DNA of 48,683 nt from an uncultured Lachnospiraceae bacterium. GTDB taxonomy: Bacteria > Bacillota > Clostridia > Lachnospirales > Lachnospiraceae. The stretch is taken from positions 1-48,683 of the forward strand of contig CADBRV010000058.1 of assembly GCA_902797185.1 (NCBI GenBank), given 5' to 3'. The first letter of the stretch is position 1. Each line of letters begins with the position of its first letter. The notes beneath the pieces were generated by a model. That model worked only from the letters and a program-made list of their open reading frames with translations. It was not told the origin of the DNA and searched no databases. The translations under genes were made by a program, and so were the position numbers. Below are positions 5,595 to 14,844 of the stretch, in pieces.

Positions 5595-8372
5595 ATGATT
5601 GAGGTTTATGACCTGAAAACAGAATACCTGGAAAACCCGATGGGGATAGACGAGCCTCATCCGAGGTTTTCCTGGAAACTGTCTGGAGATGAGAAAAATA
5701 TCAGGCAGGATTCTTACGAAGTCAAGGTGTATTCGGAAGGCTGCCTGGTTTGGGACAGCGGGGTAGTCGAAAGTGATGAACAGCGATTCATCCGGTACGA
5801 AGGTCCGGTATTAAAAAGCAGGCAGAAACTGGAATGGTCTGTCCGTATTACAGCTGGAGGAGAGGCAGCAGAAAGCGCGAAAGCCTTTTTTGAGATGGGG
5901 CTTCTTTCTGCCAGCGACTGGCAGGCAGAATGGGTCCAGCCGGAAAGGGAAGTAAATCCGGATGATTACCAGCCTGCCCCGATGATGCGGAAGGAATTTA
6001 TTGTAAAACCGGGTTTAAAAGATGCCAGGATTTACCAGAGCGCCCATGGCTTATACCGCTTTTGGCTCAATGGGCTAGAGGGAACGGAAGATAAATTTAA
6101 TCCGGGGTTTACAAGTTATTACTACAGGATCCAATACCAGTCGTATGAAATTAAAAATCTGCTGCAGACGGGGAAAAACTGCTGGGCGGTCCAGCTGGGA
6201 GATGGCTGGTGGCGGGGAAACACCGGAGGCGGGAACCGGAATAATTTCGGGTTTTATGTAAGTTTCATCGGGCAGATCGTACTGGAATATGCGGATGGTT
6301 CGATAGAAACGATCGTGTCAGATTCAAATTTTAAGTGCTCCAGCTGCGGCAGCATCCGCCGTGCGGATATGGCAGCAGGAGAGCTGTTTGATGCAAGGCT
6401 CTTGGATGAGAGCTGGAAGATGCCGGGGTTTGATGATGGGGATTGGCACTGCGCCATTCCCGCCATGGAATATGACAGCAAAGATGTACTGATTGGCAGA
6501 CGGAGCGTGCCGGTCAGTGAAGAGGAAACATTTCCTGGGAAGCCATTTCTGGATAAGGAAGGAAACCTGGTCCTGGATTTTGGGCAGAATATCGCCGGTT
6601 ATGTGAAAATGAAGCTGCGCCACACCAGGCCGGGGCAGGAAATTCTTTTCACCCATGGAGAAGGGCTTAAAGATGGGACCTTTTCTACAGAGAATATCCA
6701 GGAACCATCTGATATGCCATTCCAGCAGGTGAATTATATCTGCAAAGGGTCAGAAGAGGAGGCATACTGCCCGTCCTTTTCTATTTTCGGATTCCGTTAT
6801 GTAAAGATTGAAGGTTATCCGGAAGCAGAAATCCAGCCGGGAGATTTTACAGCAGTGGCAGTTTATTCTGACCTGGAAAGCAAGGGTGATTTCAGCTGTT
6901 CCAATAGTTTGATAAACAAGCTGGTTTCCAACAGCCGCTGGAGCCAGAAAGGCAATTTCCTGGATGCCCCTACAGACTGCCCAACAAGGGAGCGCTCCAC
7001 CTGGTCCGGGGATGGGCAGGTATACTGCAAGACCGCATCGGATTTTATGGATGTATACCCCTTTTATGAAAAATGGATGCAGGACCTGGCAGCAGAACAG
7101 TTTGAAGATGGCTGTGTAGGGAACACTTTCCCATCTACCAATGCCCTCCACAATCCGAAAGAGTGGCAGCGCATGATGGACCAGCACCGTTACGTATTTG
7201 CACCGCCTACTATGGCAGGACCCCATGGAAATGGTGCCATGATGGACGGGGCTGCCGGATGGGGCGATGTGGCAACGATCCTTCCATGGACCATGTACCT
7301 TGTCAGCGGCGATATCCATATCCTGGAGCAGCAGTATGGCAGCGCAAAAAAATGGGTGGATTTCTGCCGGCACAATGCGAAAAAGGCAAATCCTTTCTAT
7401 AAAACCAGTCCATGGTATCACTCCGGACAAGGCGGGAACTGTGACGCGGAATATGTATATGACACCCATTTCCATTGGGGGGAATGGATGGAGCCGGATG
7501 GAGCGGAAAACGCAGGTCCGGATTCTTTTTCACCGCCTGACATGGCAAAAAGAGGGAATCCCCTGGTAGCCACAGCATATTTATTTTACAGCAGCATGCT
7601 TGTTTCAAAGATGGCAAAAGTGCTGGGAAAAACAGAGGACGCTTTTGAATACCTGCAGTATGCCTTGGAGGTTAAGCGTGTCTATAACAAATATTTCATC
7701 CAGGAAGATGGGACGATTTTAAAGGGACGGCAGGCACCCTATGCCAGGACATTGGCCTTTGGACTGGCAGATGAAGAAAATAAGCCAAAGGTAGAAGAGA
7801 AGCTTTGGGAAGCAGTGCGGGATAACGGGTACCGCTTAAATACCGGTTTCCTGTCTACTCCATTCCTCCTTCCACAATTGTGTGAATCCGGTCATGCGGA
7901 TGCAGCATATAAAGTGCTGGAACAGACGGAGCTTCCCGGCTGGCTGCATCCGGTAACGCTTGGCGCAACCACGATTCCGGAAAGCTGGGATGGCTTTGAC
8001 CGGTTTGCAAATTCCTTTAACCATTACAGCTATGGGGCAGTCTGTGATTTCCTGTTTTCCTATGCTGCAGGGATTCGTCCTATGGAGGAGGAACCCGGTT
8101 ATAAAAAATTTAAAATCCATCCTGTTCTTGGCGGTTCGCTGCAGTCTGCCAGTGCCAGGATTGGCACACCTTATGGATGTATCAGCTCCGCCTGGAAAAA
8201 AGATGGCGGCAGGGTTTCCTATCATTTTGAAATACCAGCCAATACGGAGGCTGAAATAGAACTTCCGGCAGAAGGCATCAATGCCCGTAAACTGGAGCAG
8301 GAATATGACGCTTTCATGGACCGGGGGATCATTTCTTTCCGCCTTGGAAGCGGAAGCTGGAGCTTGGATTGA
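5595..8372 (+). CDS. Alpha-L-rhamnosidase, glycoside hydrolase family 78
   Basis: A 925-residue enzyme that removes terminal L-rhamnose from glycosides. It opens with the typical MIEVYDLKTEYLENPMGIDE, then an N-terminal beta-sandwich, a second sandwich domain and the (alpha/alpha)6 catalytic domain. The catalytic region has LDAPTDCPTRERSTWSGD (about residue 455), with the acidic residues expected of the general acid, and GATTIPESWDGF (about 793), with the Glu assigned as base in this family. There is no signal peptide, so it acts in the cytoplasm on imported rhamnosides. The ATG at 5595 is preferred over that at 5583 because it has GAGG at proper spacing and matches relatives. rhaB starts 1 base after its stop. 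Confidence 0.93.
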   Translation: MIEVYDLKTEYLENPMGIDEPHPRFSWKLSGDEKNIRQDSYEVKVYSEGCLVWDSGVVESDEQRFIRYEGPVLKSRQKLEWSVRITAGGEAAESAKAFFEMGLLSASDWQAEWVQPEREVNPDDYQPAPMMRKEFIVKPGLKDARIYQSAHGLYRFWLNGLEGTEDKFNPGFTSYYYRIQYQSYEIKNLLQTGKNCWAVQLGDGWWRGNTGGGNRNNFGFYVSFIGQIVLEYADGSIETIVSDSNFKCSSCGSIRRADMAAGELFDARLLDESWKMPGFDDGDWHCAIPAMEYDSKDVLIGRRSVPVSEEETFPGKPFLDKEGNLVLDFGQNIAGYVKMKLRHTRPGQEILFTHGEGLKDGTFSTENIQEPSDMPFQQVNYICKGSEEEAYCPSFSIFGFRYVKIEGYPEAEIQPGDFTAVAVYSDLESKGDFSCSNSLINKLVSNSRWSQKGNFLDAPTDCPTRERSTWSGDGQVYCKTASDFMDVYPFYEKWMQDLAAEQFEDGCVGNTFPSTNALHNPKEWQRMMDQHRYVFAPPTMAGPHGNGAMMDGAAGWGDVATILPWTMYLVSGDIHILEQQYGSAKKWVDFCRHNAKKANPFYKTSPWYHSGQGGNCDAEYVYDTHFHWGEWMEPDGAENAGPDSFSPPDMAKRGNPLVATAYLFYSSMLVSKMAKVLGKTEDAFEYLQYALEVKRVYNKYFIQEDGTILKGRQAPYARTLAFGLADEENKPKVEEKLWEAVRDNGYRLNTGFLSTPFLLPQLCESGHADAAYKVLEQTELPGWLHPVTLGATTIPESWDGFDRFANSFNHYSYGAVCDFLFSYAAGIRPMEEEPGYKKFKIHPVLGGSLQSASARIGTPYGCISSAWKKDGGRVSYHFEIPANTEAEIELPAEGINARKLEQEYDAFMDRGIISFRLGSGSWSLD

Positions 8373-8373
8373 T

Positions 8374-9657
8374 ATGGAAAAATATTTTTTAGCAATTGAT
8401 ATCGGGGCTTCTTCCGGCAGGCATATCGCAGGATGGGTAAAGGACGGAAAGATCGAAACCCGTGAAGTTTACCGATTTCCTAATGGTGCCGCCCATATCG
8501 AAGGGCATCTGGCCTGGGAACTGGATAGATTAACATGTGAGGTGGAGAAAGGGATAGACGAGGCGGTCCGCTGCATGGGAAAGCCGGAAAGTTTCTCCAT
8601 TGATACCTGGGGAGTAGATTATGTCCTCATGGATGGAGAAAAGGAAATCCTGCCCTGCTTCTCTTATCGGGACAGCCGGACCGAAGAAGCCATCCGGGAA
8701 GTACACAAGGTCCTGCCATTTTCCACCCTTTATAAAGAAACAGGGATCCAGTTCCAACCTTTTAATACAATTTACCAGCTGTATGCGGATAAAATGACAG
8801 GAAGGCTGGATCATGCCTCGGATTTTCTATATATACCAGAGTATCTGACGTACAAGCTTTGTGGCAGAAAATCCCATGAATACACAATCGCGACTACCAG
8901 CGGCCTGGTGAACGCATACACAAGGGAGTATGCCCCTGATATCATCAATGCCCTCGGCCTTCCGGACCGCCTTTTCCATAAATTGGAAGCTCCAGGAACA
9001 TTGGCCGGAGAATATCGCGGTATCAAAGCAATCCTCTGCGCCGGTCATGATACAGCTTCTGCTGTAGAAGGCATCCCTATGGATGGCAGTTTCCCGTATA
9101 TTTCCAGTGGAACCTGGTCGCTTCTTGGCGTAAAAACGGAAAAGCCCGTGATAGATAGTGCCGGAGAGCTTTCCAACTGGTCCAATGAAGGTGGTCCGGG
9201 ATACATCCGTTACCAGAAAAACATCATGGGGATGTGGGTAGTAAACCGCCTTCGGGACGAAATTTCAAGGGGGAGGCCATTTGAAAAAATCATCGAAAGC
9301 GCCAGGAACAGCCGTTTTGATGAAACCGTAGATATTAATGCAAATGAGTTACTTGCGCCGGAGAGCATGAAGGAAGCCTTTGATGAGGCGCTTTCCATGA
9401 AGGCAGCAGGACCGGGCGATTATTTCCGATGCGCGTTCCGGAGCCTTGCCCTGAGCTATATGAACGCTCTGCAGGAATTGGAACATAACACAAGGCGGAA
9501 GTATGACAGGATTTATATTGTCGGGGGTGGGGCAAAAAATGAGTTTTTAAATGAACTTACCCACCAGGTAACTGGGAAAAAGGTCATTGCCCTTCCCATA
9601 GAAGCCACTGCGCTTGGAAACCAGAAAATCCAGATGGAGGCAGCTAATGAGTTATAA
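8374..9657 (+). CDS. rhaB: L-rhamnulokinase, C-terminally shortened
   Basis: A 427-residue FGGY-type sugar kinase that phosphorylates L-rhamnulose at O1. Visible motifs are FLAIDIGASSGRH (phosphate loop), WGVDYVLMD, FPYISSGTWSLLGV and YIVGGGAKN (adenosine region). The start follows the rhamnosidase stop by one base. Relatives are about 465-490 residues and continue well past the ATALGN motif. Here the protein ends only 11 residues after that motif (QKIQMEAANEL) and overlaps the rhaA start by 11 bases, as if about 40 residues had been lost by an in-frame deletion. Activity may still be retained because the main motifs are present. Confidence 0.9.
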   Translation: MEKYFLAIDIGASSGRHIAGWVKDGKIETREVYRFPNGAAHIEGHLAWELDRLTCEVEKGIDEAVRCMGKPESFSIDTWGVDYVLMDGEKEILPCFSYRDSRTEEAIREVHKVLPFSTLYKETGIQFQPFNTIYQLYADKMTGRLDHASDFLYIPEYLTYKLCGRKSHEYTIATTSGLVNAYTREYAPDIINALGLPDRLFHKLEAPGTLAGEYRGIKAILCAGHDTASAVEGIPMDGSFPYISSGTWSLLGVKTEKPVIDSAGELSNWSNEGGPGYIRYQKNIMGMWVVNRLRDEISRGRPFEKIIESARNSRFDETVDINANELLAPESMKEAFDEALSMKAAGPGDYFRCAFRSLALSYMNALQELEHNTRRKYDRIYIVGGGAKNEFLNELTHQVTGKKVIALPIEATALGNQKIQMEAANEL

Positions 9658-10903
9658 AGAAGCAAAGGAAAAATATTTGTCTATGGGGGTGGATCCGGAC
9701 CAGGCAATTGAAAAGCTGGCGGAGGTACCGGTTTCCCTGCACTGCTGGCAGGGAGACGATGTAAAAGGGTTTGATACGGACCCTGATGCGCCTCTCACAG
9801 GAGGGATACAAGCCACCGGAAATTATCCGGGGCGTGCCAGGTCTCCGGAAGAACTTATGGAGGACATCGCGGAAGTCCTGAAGCTTATCCCGGGAAAGCC
9901 AAAGCTGAACCTTCATGCCAGTTATGCGGTTTTTGAAAAAGGAGAATGGGCAGACCGGGACCAGCTTGCGCCGGAGCATTTTAAGGCATGGGTGGATTTC
10001 TGCAGGGAACACCATCTTGGATGCGATTTTAACCCCACGTTTTTCTCCCATCCGAAGTGCGACCCTTTGACTTTGTCCAGCCCGAAGGAAGACACCAGGA
10101 AATTCTGGATTGAGCATGGGAAAGCCTGCATCCGGATTTCTTCCTATCTGGCAGAGGAACTGGGTGAGCCATGTGTCATGAATATCTGGACCGGCGATGG
10201 ATTTAAAGATATCCCGGCAGACCGCATAGGTCCCCGTATCCGTTATAAAGAGAGCATTGACGAAATCCTTTCGGAAAAATATGATTTTTCCAAAGTAAAG
10301 CCTTGCATTGAAAGCAAGGTTTTCGGGATCGGGGTAGAGTCATATACAGTTGGAAGCGCTGAATTTGCACTTTCTTATGCTGCGATGAACAAAGAAAAAT
10401 GCATCCCCCTGATGGATAACGGACATTACCATCCGACTGAAGTAGTCAGTGATAAGATTCCTGCACTGCTTGCCTTTTTCCCGGAAATTGCCCTGCATAT
10501 TACAAGGCCGGTAAGGTGGGACAGTGACCATGTGGTGCTGTTTGATGATGAAACCAGGGAGATCGCGCGGGAGATCGTCCGCTGCGGCGGATTGGATGGA
10601 AGGGTGCATATCGCCCTGGATTATTTCGATGCATCTATCAACCGGATCAGCGCCTGGGTGGTCGGATACCGCAATGTGCAGAAAGCGCTTCTGTTTGCAC
10701 TGCTCCAGCCAAACAGGATACTTAAGGAATTACAGGATGAGGGTAATTTCACCAAACTGATGGCGATGCAGGAATCCCTGAAAGTAATGCCCTTTTCCGA
10801 CGTATGGGAAGAGTACCTGGAGAGATGCAGCAGGCCTTCTGAGGAAGGCTGTTTTGACGAAGTCATGAAATATGAAAAGAATGTTCTGGAGAAGCGAAAA
10901 TGA
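9647..10903 (+). CDS. rhaA: L-rhamnose isomerase
   Basis: A 418-residue enzyme that converts L-rhamnose to L-rhamnulose with a divalent metal in a TIM barrel. Characteristic pieces are VPVSLHCWQGDDVKGF near residue 25, NLHASYAVFE, HHLGCDFNPTFFSHPK, DNGHYHPTE and IALDYFDASINRISAW, which carry the conserved His, Asp and Glu residues of the metal site. The length agrees with the family. GGAGG at 9636-9640 positions the ATG at 9647, which lies inside the end of rhaB. The stop overlaps the start of rhaD (ATGA), so the rhaBAD genes are translationally coupled. Confidence 0.95.
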   Translation: MSYKEAKEKYLSMGVDPDQAIEKLAEVPVSLHCWQGDDVKGFDTDPDAPLTGGIQATGNYPGRARSPEELMEDIAEVLKLIPGKPKLNLHASYAVFEKGEWADRDQLAPEHFKAWVDFCREHHLGCDFNPTFFSHPKCDPLTLSSPKEDTRKFWIEHGKACIRISSYLAEELGEPCVMNIWTGDGFKDIPADRIGPRIRYKESIDEILSEKYDFSKVKPCIESKVFGIGVESYTVGSAEFALSYAAMNKEKCIPLMDNGHYHPTEVVSDKIPALLAFFPEIALHITRPVRWDSDHVVLFDDETREIAREIVRCGGLDGRVHIALDYFDASINRISAWVVGYRNVQKALLFALLQPNRILKELQDEGNFTKLMAMQESLKVMPFSDVWEEYLERCSRPSEEGCFDEVMKYEKNVLEKRK

Positions 10904-11718
10904 GTAAGATGGATATTTTGAAAGCACCGTTTCTGATCGAAATGGTCCGCACCGTTACGAATATGTACAATCATGGCTGGGATGAGAGAAACGGGGGAAA
11001 TGTTTCCCTTATGCTGGATGGGCATGAAGTGGAGAAGTATCTTGAGGTGGAAAAAGTCCTTCGTGTGATCCCGACAGGTTTTTCGGAGCCTTCCCTGGAC
11101 GGAAAATATTTCCTTGTTACGGGGACCGGCAAATACTTTAAAAATGTGCAGTATGCGCCTGATGTCAACCTTGGGATTGTACGTCTCAAAGAGGATGGCA
11201 GCAATGCAGAGCTTTTATGGGGGTTTACAGATGGCGGGCAGTTTACCAGTGAATTCCCTGCCCACATGATGTCCCATGCACAACGTTTAAAAGTGGATCC
11301 GGAAAACAGGGTGGTCATGCACTGCCATCCGGCAAACCTTCTGGCAATGACATTTGTGCATGATTTGGATGAAAGGGCTTTCACACGCACGCTGTGGCAG
11401 ATGTGCACAGAATGCATTGTCGTTTTCCCGGATGGGGTGAACGTGCTGCCGTGGATGCTTTGCGGAACCAATGAAATTGGAAAAGCCACTGCTGAGAAGA
11501 TGAAAACCGCCAGGCTTTGCATCTGGGCAATGCATGGAGTATATGGGGCAGGCAAAGACCTGGACGAGGCATTCGGCCTGGTGGAGACAGCAGAAAAGGC
11601 GGCAGAAATCTATATGAAAATAGCCCATCTCCCGCGTATCAACAATATGACAGATGACAATTTCCACCAGTTGGAGAAGCGTTTTGGAGTCAAGGCTAGG
11701 GAAGGGTATCTGAACTAA
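10900..11718 (+). CDS. rhaD: Rhamnulose-1-phosphate aldolase
   Basis: A 272-residue class II aldolase that splits L-rhamnulose 1-phosphate into DHAP and L-lactaldehyde. The zinc and catalytic residues are all visible: Glu118 (TSEFP), His141 and His143 (MHCHPAN) and His212 (AMHGVYG). These positions match the E. coli enzyme almost exactly. The gene overlaps rhaA by 4 bases. It is the last gene of the rhamnose operon. No lactaldehyde reductase or rhamnose mutarotase is seen nearby, so those steps must be encoded elsewhere or are missing. Confidence 0.95.
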   Translation: MSKMDILKAPFLIEMVRTVTNMYNHGWDERNGGNVSLMLDGHEVEKYLEVEKVLRVIPTGFSEPSLDGKYFLVTGTGKYFKNVQYAPDVNLGIVRLKEDGSNAELLWGFTDGGQFTSEFPAHMMSHAQRLKVDPENRVVMHCHPANLLAMTFVHDLDERAFTRTLWQMCTECIVVFPDGVNVLPWMLCGTNEIGKATAEKMKTARLCIWAMHGVYGAGKDLDEAFGLVETAEKAAEIYMKIAHLPRINNMTDDNFHQLEKRFGVKAREGYLN

Positions 11719-12203
11719 GATTATTTGACGCCGAGAGCTATATTTGACAAGGAGTTTTCGTGCTAGGGGCTGAGTAGATATTACGGATTTGGACCAGGAA
11801 GGGGAAAACAGGATAGAACTTACGATCTCTACGACTTTGATAAACAGGCTGAGGATCGAGCATCCTTTGTTTGATGGAAGTGCCGCTATGCTGGAGCCGC
11901 CGAAAAGTGTTGCGGATACAAATGGCAATGATGCCGGCGGAGAAGGAAACAAGGCACCTGCCCCTCTTCCGGGAATGCAGATTGATCCGGACTATGAGCT
12001 TGCGCCGGCACCTCTGGACTTGCCGGTTCCTGGTGGGATGAAAGATTATCATTATGGATTATTATCAGCCGAAATCCGACTGTATTCCAAAAGCTGATGG
12101 CAAAATTTCATTTTTACCGATTGACCAAAGGGATCTCCTAAAGCTTATTCATTTAATAAGAGAACCCGAAATTCTTTAGCTTTCTGCTGAAGAAAACTGT
12201 AAT
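11719..12203 (+). other. Intergenic stretch with decayed or unrecognised coding fragments
   Basis: After rhaD there is a ribosome-site-like AAGGAG followed by a five-codon frame, then overlapping open frames that give no recognisable product. One is a Pro/Asp/Gly-rich frame at 11789-12097 with only a TTG start and no ribosome site. Another is a 41-residue frame at 12054-12179 starting MDYYQPKSDCIPKADGK. The pieces look more like coding sequence than random DNA, but there is no good start and no domain. A decayed gene is the likeliest explanation. Confidence 0.3.
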
Positions 12204-12204
12204 A

Positions 12205-12276
12205 TCTTTACTTATTAGCTGAATAAAGCTCTCAAGTCTTTACTTATGTGATAAAATATGCAGGTAAAAGTAAAGA
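12205..12276 (+). promoter_or_regulatory. Repeated operator-like motifs before the Fic gene
   Basis: TCTTTACTTAT occurs at 12205-12215 and again at 12237-12247, 32 bases apart (about three helical turns). A reverse partial copy AAGTAAAGA lies at 12268-12276, close to the ribosome site. A -10-like TAAAAT is at 12252-12257. The arrangement fits autoregulation by the HTH domain of the following gene. Confidence 0.45.
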
Positions 12277-12291
12277 TTTGGGAGGACGGGC

Positions 12292-13209
12292 ATGGTCAGT
12301 TATCGAAAGCTTGAGCAGAAACTGGATGAAAAAGGCATCAATAAATCAGAGCTTGGGAAATTGGCAGGGATATCCTCCCGGACAATCGCAAAAATCGGAA
12401 AGGGAGAGAAGCTTTCAAAGCAGACTCTCAGGAAAATAGCAGAGGTATTAGGTACAGATGCTGGTTCATTGTATGAAGTAGAATCGGATAATGCCCTTCT
12501 GCAAACGCTGCGTGAGGAAAAAGAATATAAGATTTCCAATGGCATTTATCATGAGCTCCAGGTGCGGATGGCCTATCATTCAAACCAAATCGAAGGCAGC
12601 AGGCTTACGGAAGACCAGACGAGGCTGATTTTCGAAACGAATATGATTGATGCCGGCGATGGGATTCCCGTTGATGATATTCTTGAAACGGTCCATCACT
12701 TCAGGGCAATTGACTACGTGATCGATAACGCGGAAGAAGAACTGACAGAGGAAATCATTAAGCACCTTCATTATCTTCTCAAGCATGATACGAAAGATTC
12801 GCAATTATCCTGGTTCGCAGTTGGTGGCTATAAAAAACGGCCGAATATGGTTGGCGGCTTGGAGACAGCAAAACCGGAAGAAGTGGCTGGGAGAGTACAG
12901 GACTTGTTAAAGGGATACAATAATCTGAAGAAGGTTACAATAAATGACATTGTTGCCTTTCATGCAGAATTTGAGCGGATCCATCCATTCCAGGATGGGA
13001 ATGGCAGGGTGGGGAGGCTGGTCACTTTAAAAGAATGCCTTCATCACAATATTGTCCCTTTCATTATTGAAGATTCCAAGAAAGGCTATTACTACAGAGG
13101 CTTGTCAAATTGGAAAGAGGAAAAAGGCTGGCTGATCGACACTTGCCTTGACGGTCAGGATACTTTCAAGGCTTTGCTGGATGCGTTGAGGATTCCTTAT
13201 CAAGAATAA
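12292..13209 (+). CDS. XRE helix-turn-helix and Fic domain protein (putative AMPylase)
   Basis: A 305-residue protein with an N-terminal XRE HTH (about residues 5-62) and a Fic domain. The catalytic motif HPFQDGNGRVGR is intact at residues 231-242. The inhibitory helix motif (S/T)xxxE(G/N) is present upstream as SNQIEG (97-102), so it belongs to the self-inhibited class with the inhibitory helix N-terminal to the Fic core. Fic proteins transfer AMP from ATP to Ser, Thr or Tyr of a target. The target here is unknown. It is a single-gene unit with GGGAGG upstream and a very strong terminator downstream; direct repeats in its promoter suggest self-regulation. Confidence 0.88.
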   Translation: MVSYRKLEQKLDEKGINKSELGKLAGISSRTIAKIGKGEKLSKQTLRKIAEVLGTDAGSLYEVESDNALLQTLREEKEYKISNGIYHELQVRMAYHSNQIEGSRLTEDQTRLIFETNMIDAGDGIPVDDILETVHHFRAIDYVIDNAEEELTEEIIKHLHYLLKHDTKDSQLSWFAVGGYKKRPNMVGGLETAKPEEVAGRVQDLLKGYNNLKKVTINDIVAFHAEFERIHPFQDGNGRVGRLVTLKECLHHNIVPFIIEDSKKGYYYRGLSNWKEEKGWLIDTCLDGQDTFKALLDALRIPYQE

Positions 13210-13237
13210 AAAAGAAATTTATTATTTGAGAATAAGA

Positions 13238-13284
13238 AAGGTCATCCATGATAATTGGCTTTATCATGGATGACCTTCTTTTTT
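13238..13284 (+). terminator. Strong rho-independent terminator after the Fic gene
   Basis: Perfect 17-bp stem: AAGGTCATCCATGATAA (13238-13254) with TTATCATGGATGACCTT (13261-13277), a 6-base loop, and a C-T-T-C-T6 tail. Confidence 0.9.
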
Positions 13285-13405
13285 CTTAGCTACGTGTTAC
13301 AAACTAGATTACTAAGTTGATATTTTTGCTTGGTAAAGACAACGAATGTTGTAAATACATCCAGCCAAATCGACATCTTTTAAAAGATCTTCATTATGTG
13401 GCTTT

Positions 13406-14650
13406 TTAGTTCTTTGCATCCGTATATCTATTTCGGATCCCGACGAAGCACAGCAGGGCTACGATTGAAAGTGCAACGCAGACGATGTATCCAGGTGTGT
13501 AAGAACCGGTAGCATCGTGGATCATACTCATCATGACCAGGGCAAAAAGCCGGAGGATATTCTGCCCGATATTTAAGTAACGGTTTACATTCAAATATTC
13601 GGAAGCACCGAACACGTTGACGATAATGGACGGGTTCAGGTTTGGTGAACCGCCGATGACAGCAGCAATGCCGATAACAGCCATGGCGACAATGACCAGG
13701 TTGCCGGATTTAGCAAATACCATGCCGATGCTCATAAGGGTAAAGCCGGCAGCCAGAGTGTAGCAGGCTTTTTTTGTTCCGATCTTGTCATCCAGCCAGC
13801 CCCAGAAATAGCTCAGGGGGATGCCGGTAATGGCGGAGATCGTCATTAGGTTCAGGACGATGTTAGGGGAAACGCCAACTTCCAGGAAATGCGGGAACAG
13901 AAGGGGCATGACACAGTTGCTGACAAGCATCATGAGTCCAAATGCAAGCATGATGAACCAGGCTTCCTTGCAGCGTACCAGCTTTGCCAGTGTCCAATTA
14001 TGGGTGGCGCCGGTGTCGGAGTGGACAGCGGAATGGTCGCCGTTGTCTGCGTGGTAGCCGGCATCTTCCGGCAGATAGGGCACCAGGAAGAACGCGATAG
14101 CTCCAAATACAATGATCCAAATTCCAAATACCAGGAAAATGGTGCGGAAGGGGACGCCTGCCATCAGGAGCCTTTGGATGACAGGCACGCAGACAGCAGT
14201 GGAGAAGGGGGCGCCGATTGTGACAAACCCTAGCATCCTTCCTCTTGTAGCGTCGAACCAGTTTGTAATGATTGCAGTCATCAGGACCAAAAGTGCGCCT
14301 AACGCAACGTTATTGACGATTATTGCAATAACATAAAGAGGGTAGCAGTTCTCGGAAAAGGCTATCATGATGGTCGCGACTCCAGAGCATGCAATCAGCG
14401 CAAGCATCATTCCACGTCCTTTGTGGTGGATCAGCCAGGACCCGATCAGGAAAGTGGTTATGATTGCGATATAACCGCCAATGGTAATGGGAATGCTGAC
14501 CTGTATGGACTTCCAGTCCGTAAAATGCGCCATGAAAACGTTGGTGCCATCCACCAGAAGGAAAGTCTGGAGGAAAAATGCTATGAATACCGCAATTGCG
14601 ATGGTAATTCGGTAGAAAGTGTAGCTCATATGTTTCTCTTGCCCGGCCAT
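13406..14650 (-). CDS. MFS transporter, OFA-like
   Basis: A 414-residue membrane protein with about 12 hydrophobic segments and the MFS motif NWFDATRGRMLGFVTIG around residue 130. It is a paralogue of the carrier at 4058: both share the NWF(D/E)(A/S)TRGR.LG segment and the GGSPNLNPS/GGTPNLHPS segment near the C-terminus. It lies downstream of an esterase on the same strand, with a LysR regulator divergent from the pair. The likely task is uptake or export of a small acid or ester related to the esterase; the substrate is not known. Start chosen at the ATG with AAAGGA about 10 bases upstream. Confidence 0.85.
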   Translation of the reverse strand: MAGQEKHMSYTFYRITIAIAVFIAFFLQTFLLVDGTNVFMAHFTDWKSIQVSIPITIGGYIAIITTFLIGSWLIHHKGRGMMLALIACSGVATIMIAFSENCYPLYVIAIIVNNVALGALLVLMTAIITNWFDATRGRMLGFVTIGAPFSTAVCVPVIQRLLMAGVPFRTIFLVFGIWIIVFGAIAFFLVPYLPEDAGYHADNGDHSAVHSDTGATHNWTLAKLVRCKEAWFIMLAFGLMMLVSNCVMPLLFPHFLEVGVSPNIVLNLMTISAITGIPLSYFWGWLDDKIGTKKACYTLAAGFTLMSIGMVFAKSGNLVIVAMAVIGIAAVIGGSPNLNPSIIVNVFGASEYLNVNRYLNIGQNILRLFALVMMSMIHDATGSYTPGYIVCVALSIVALLCFVGIRNRYTDAKN

Positions 14651-14844
14651 ATCCGTTTCATCCTTTCTTCTCTCTCTTTATTCAATGTGAGGAATATTTT
14701 TTACAGTTGTGCAGCAGGAATATTTCCTTTAGTAGAAATACAAGTTTTTCTTTTTTAATGGCATGTAGGGTTATTTTTTATCCATACTGGTCATGCAGCC
14801 ATTACCGGTTTTTTCCTGTTGCACCACATTTTGTGGAAACTGCT

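Noticed and set aside
11789-12097. A 102-codon frame rich in Pro, Gly and Asp after rhaD
   Set aside because: It starts only at TTG without a ribosome site and matches nothing; kept as part of an intergenic remnant, not as a gene.
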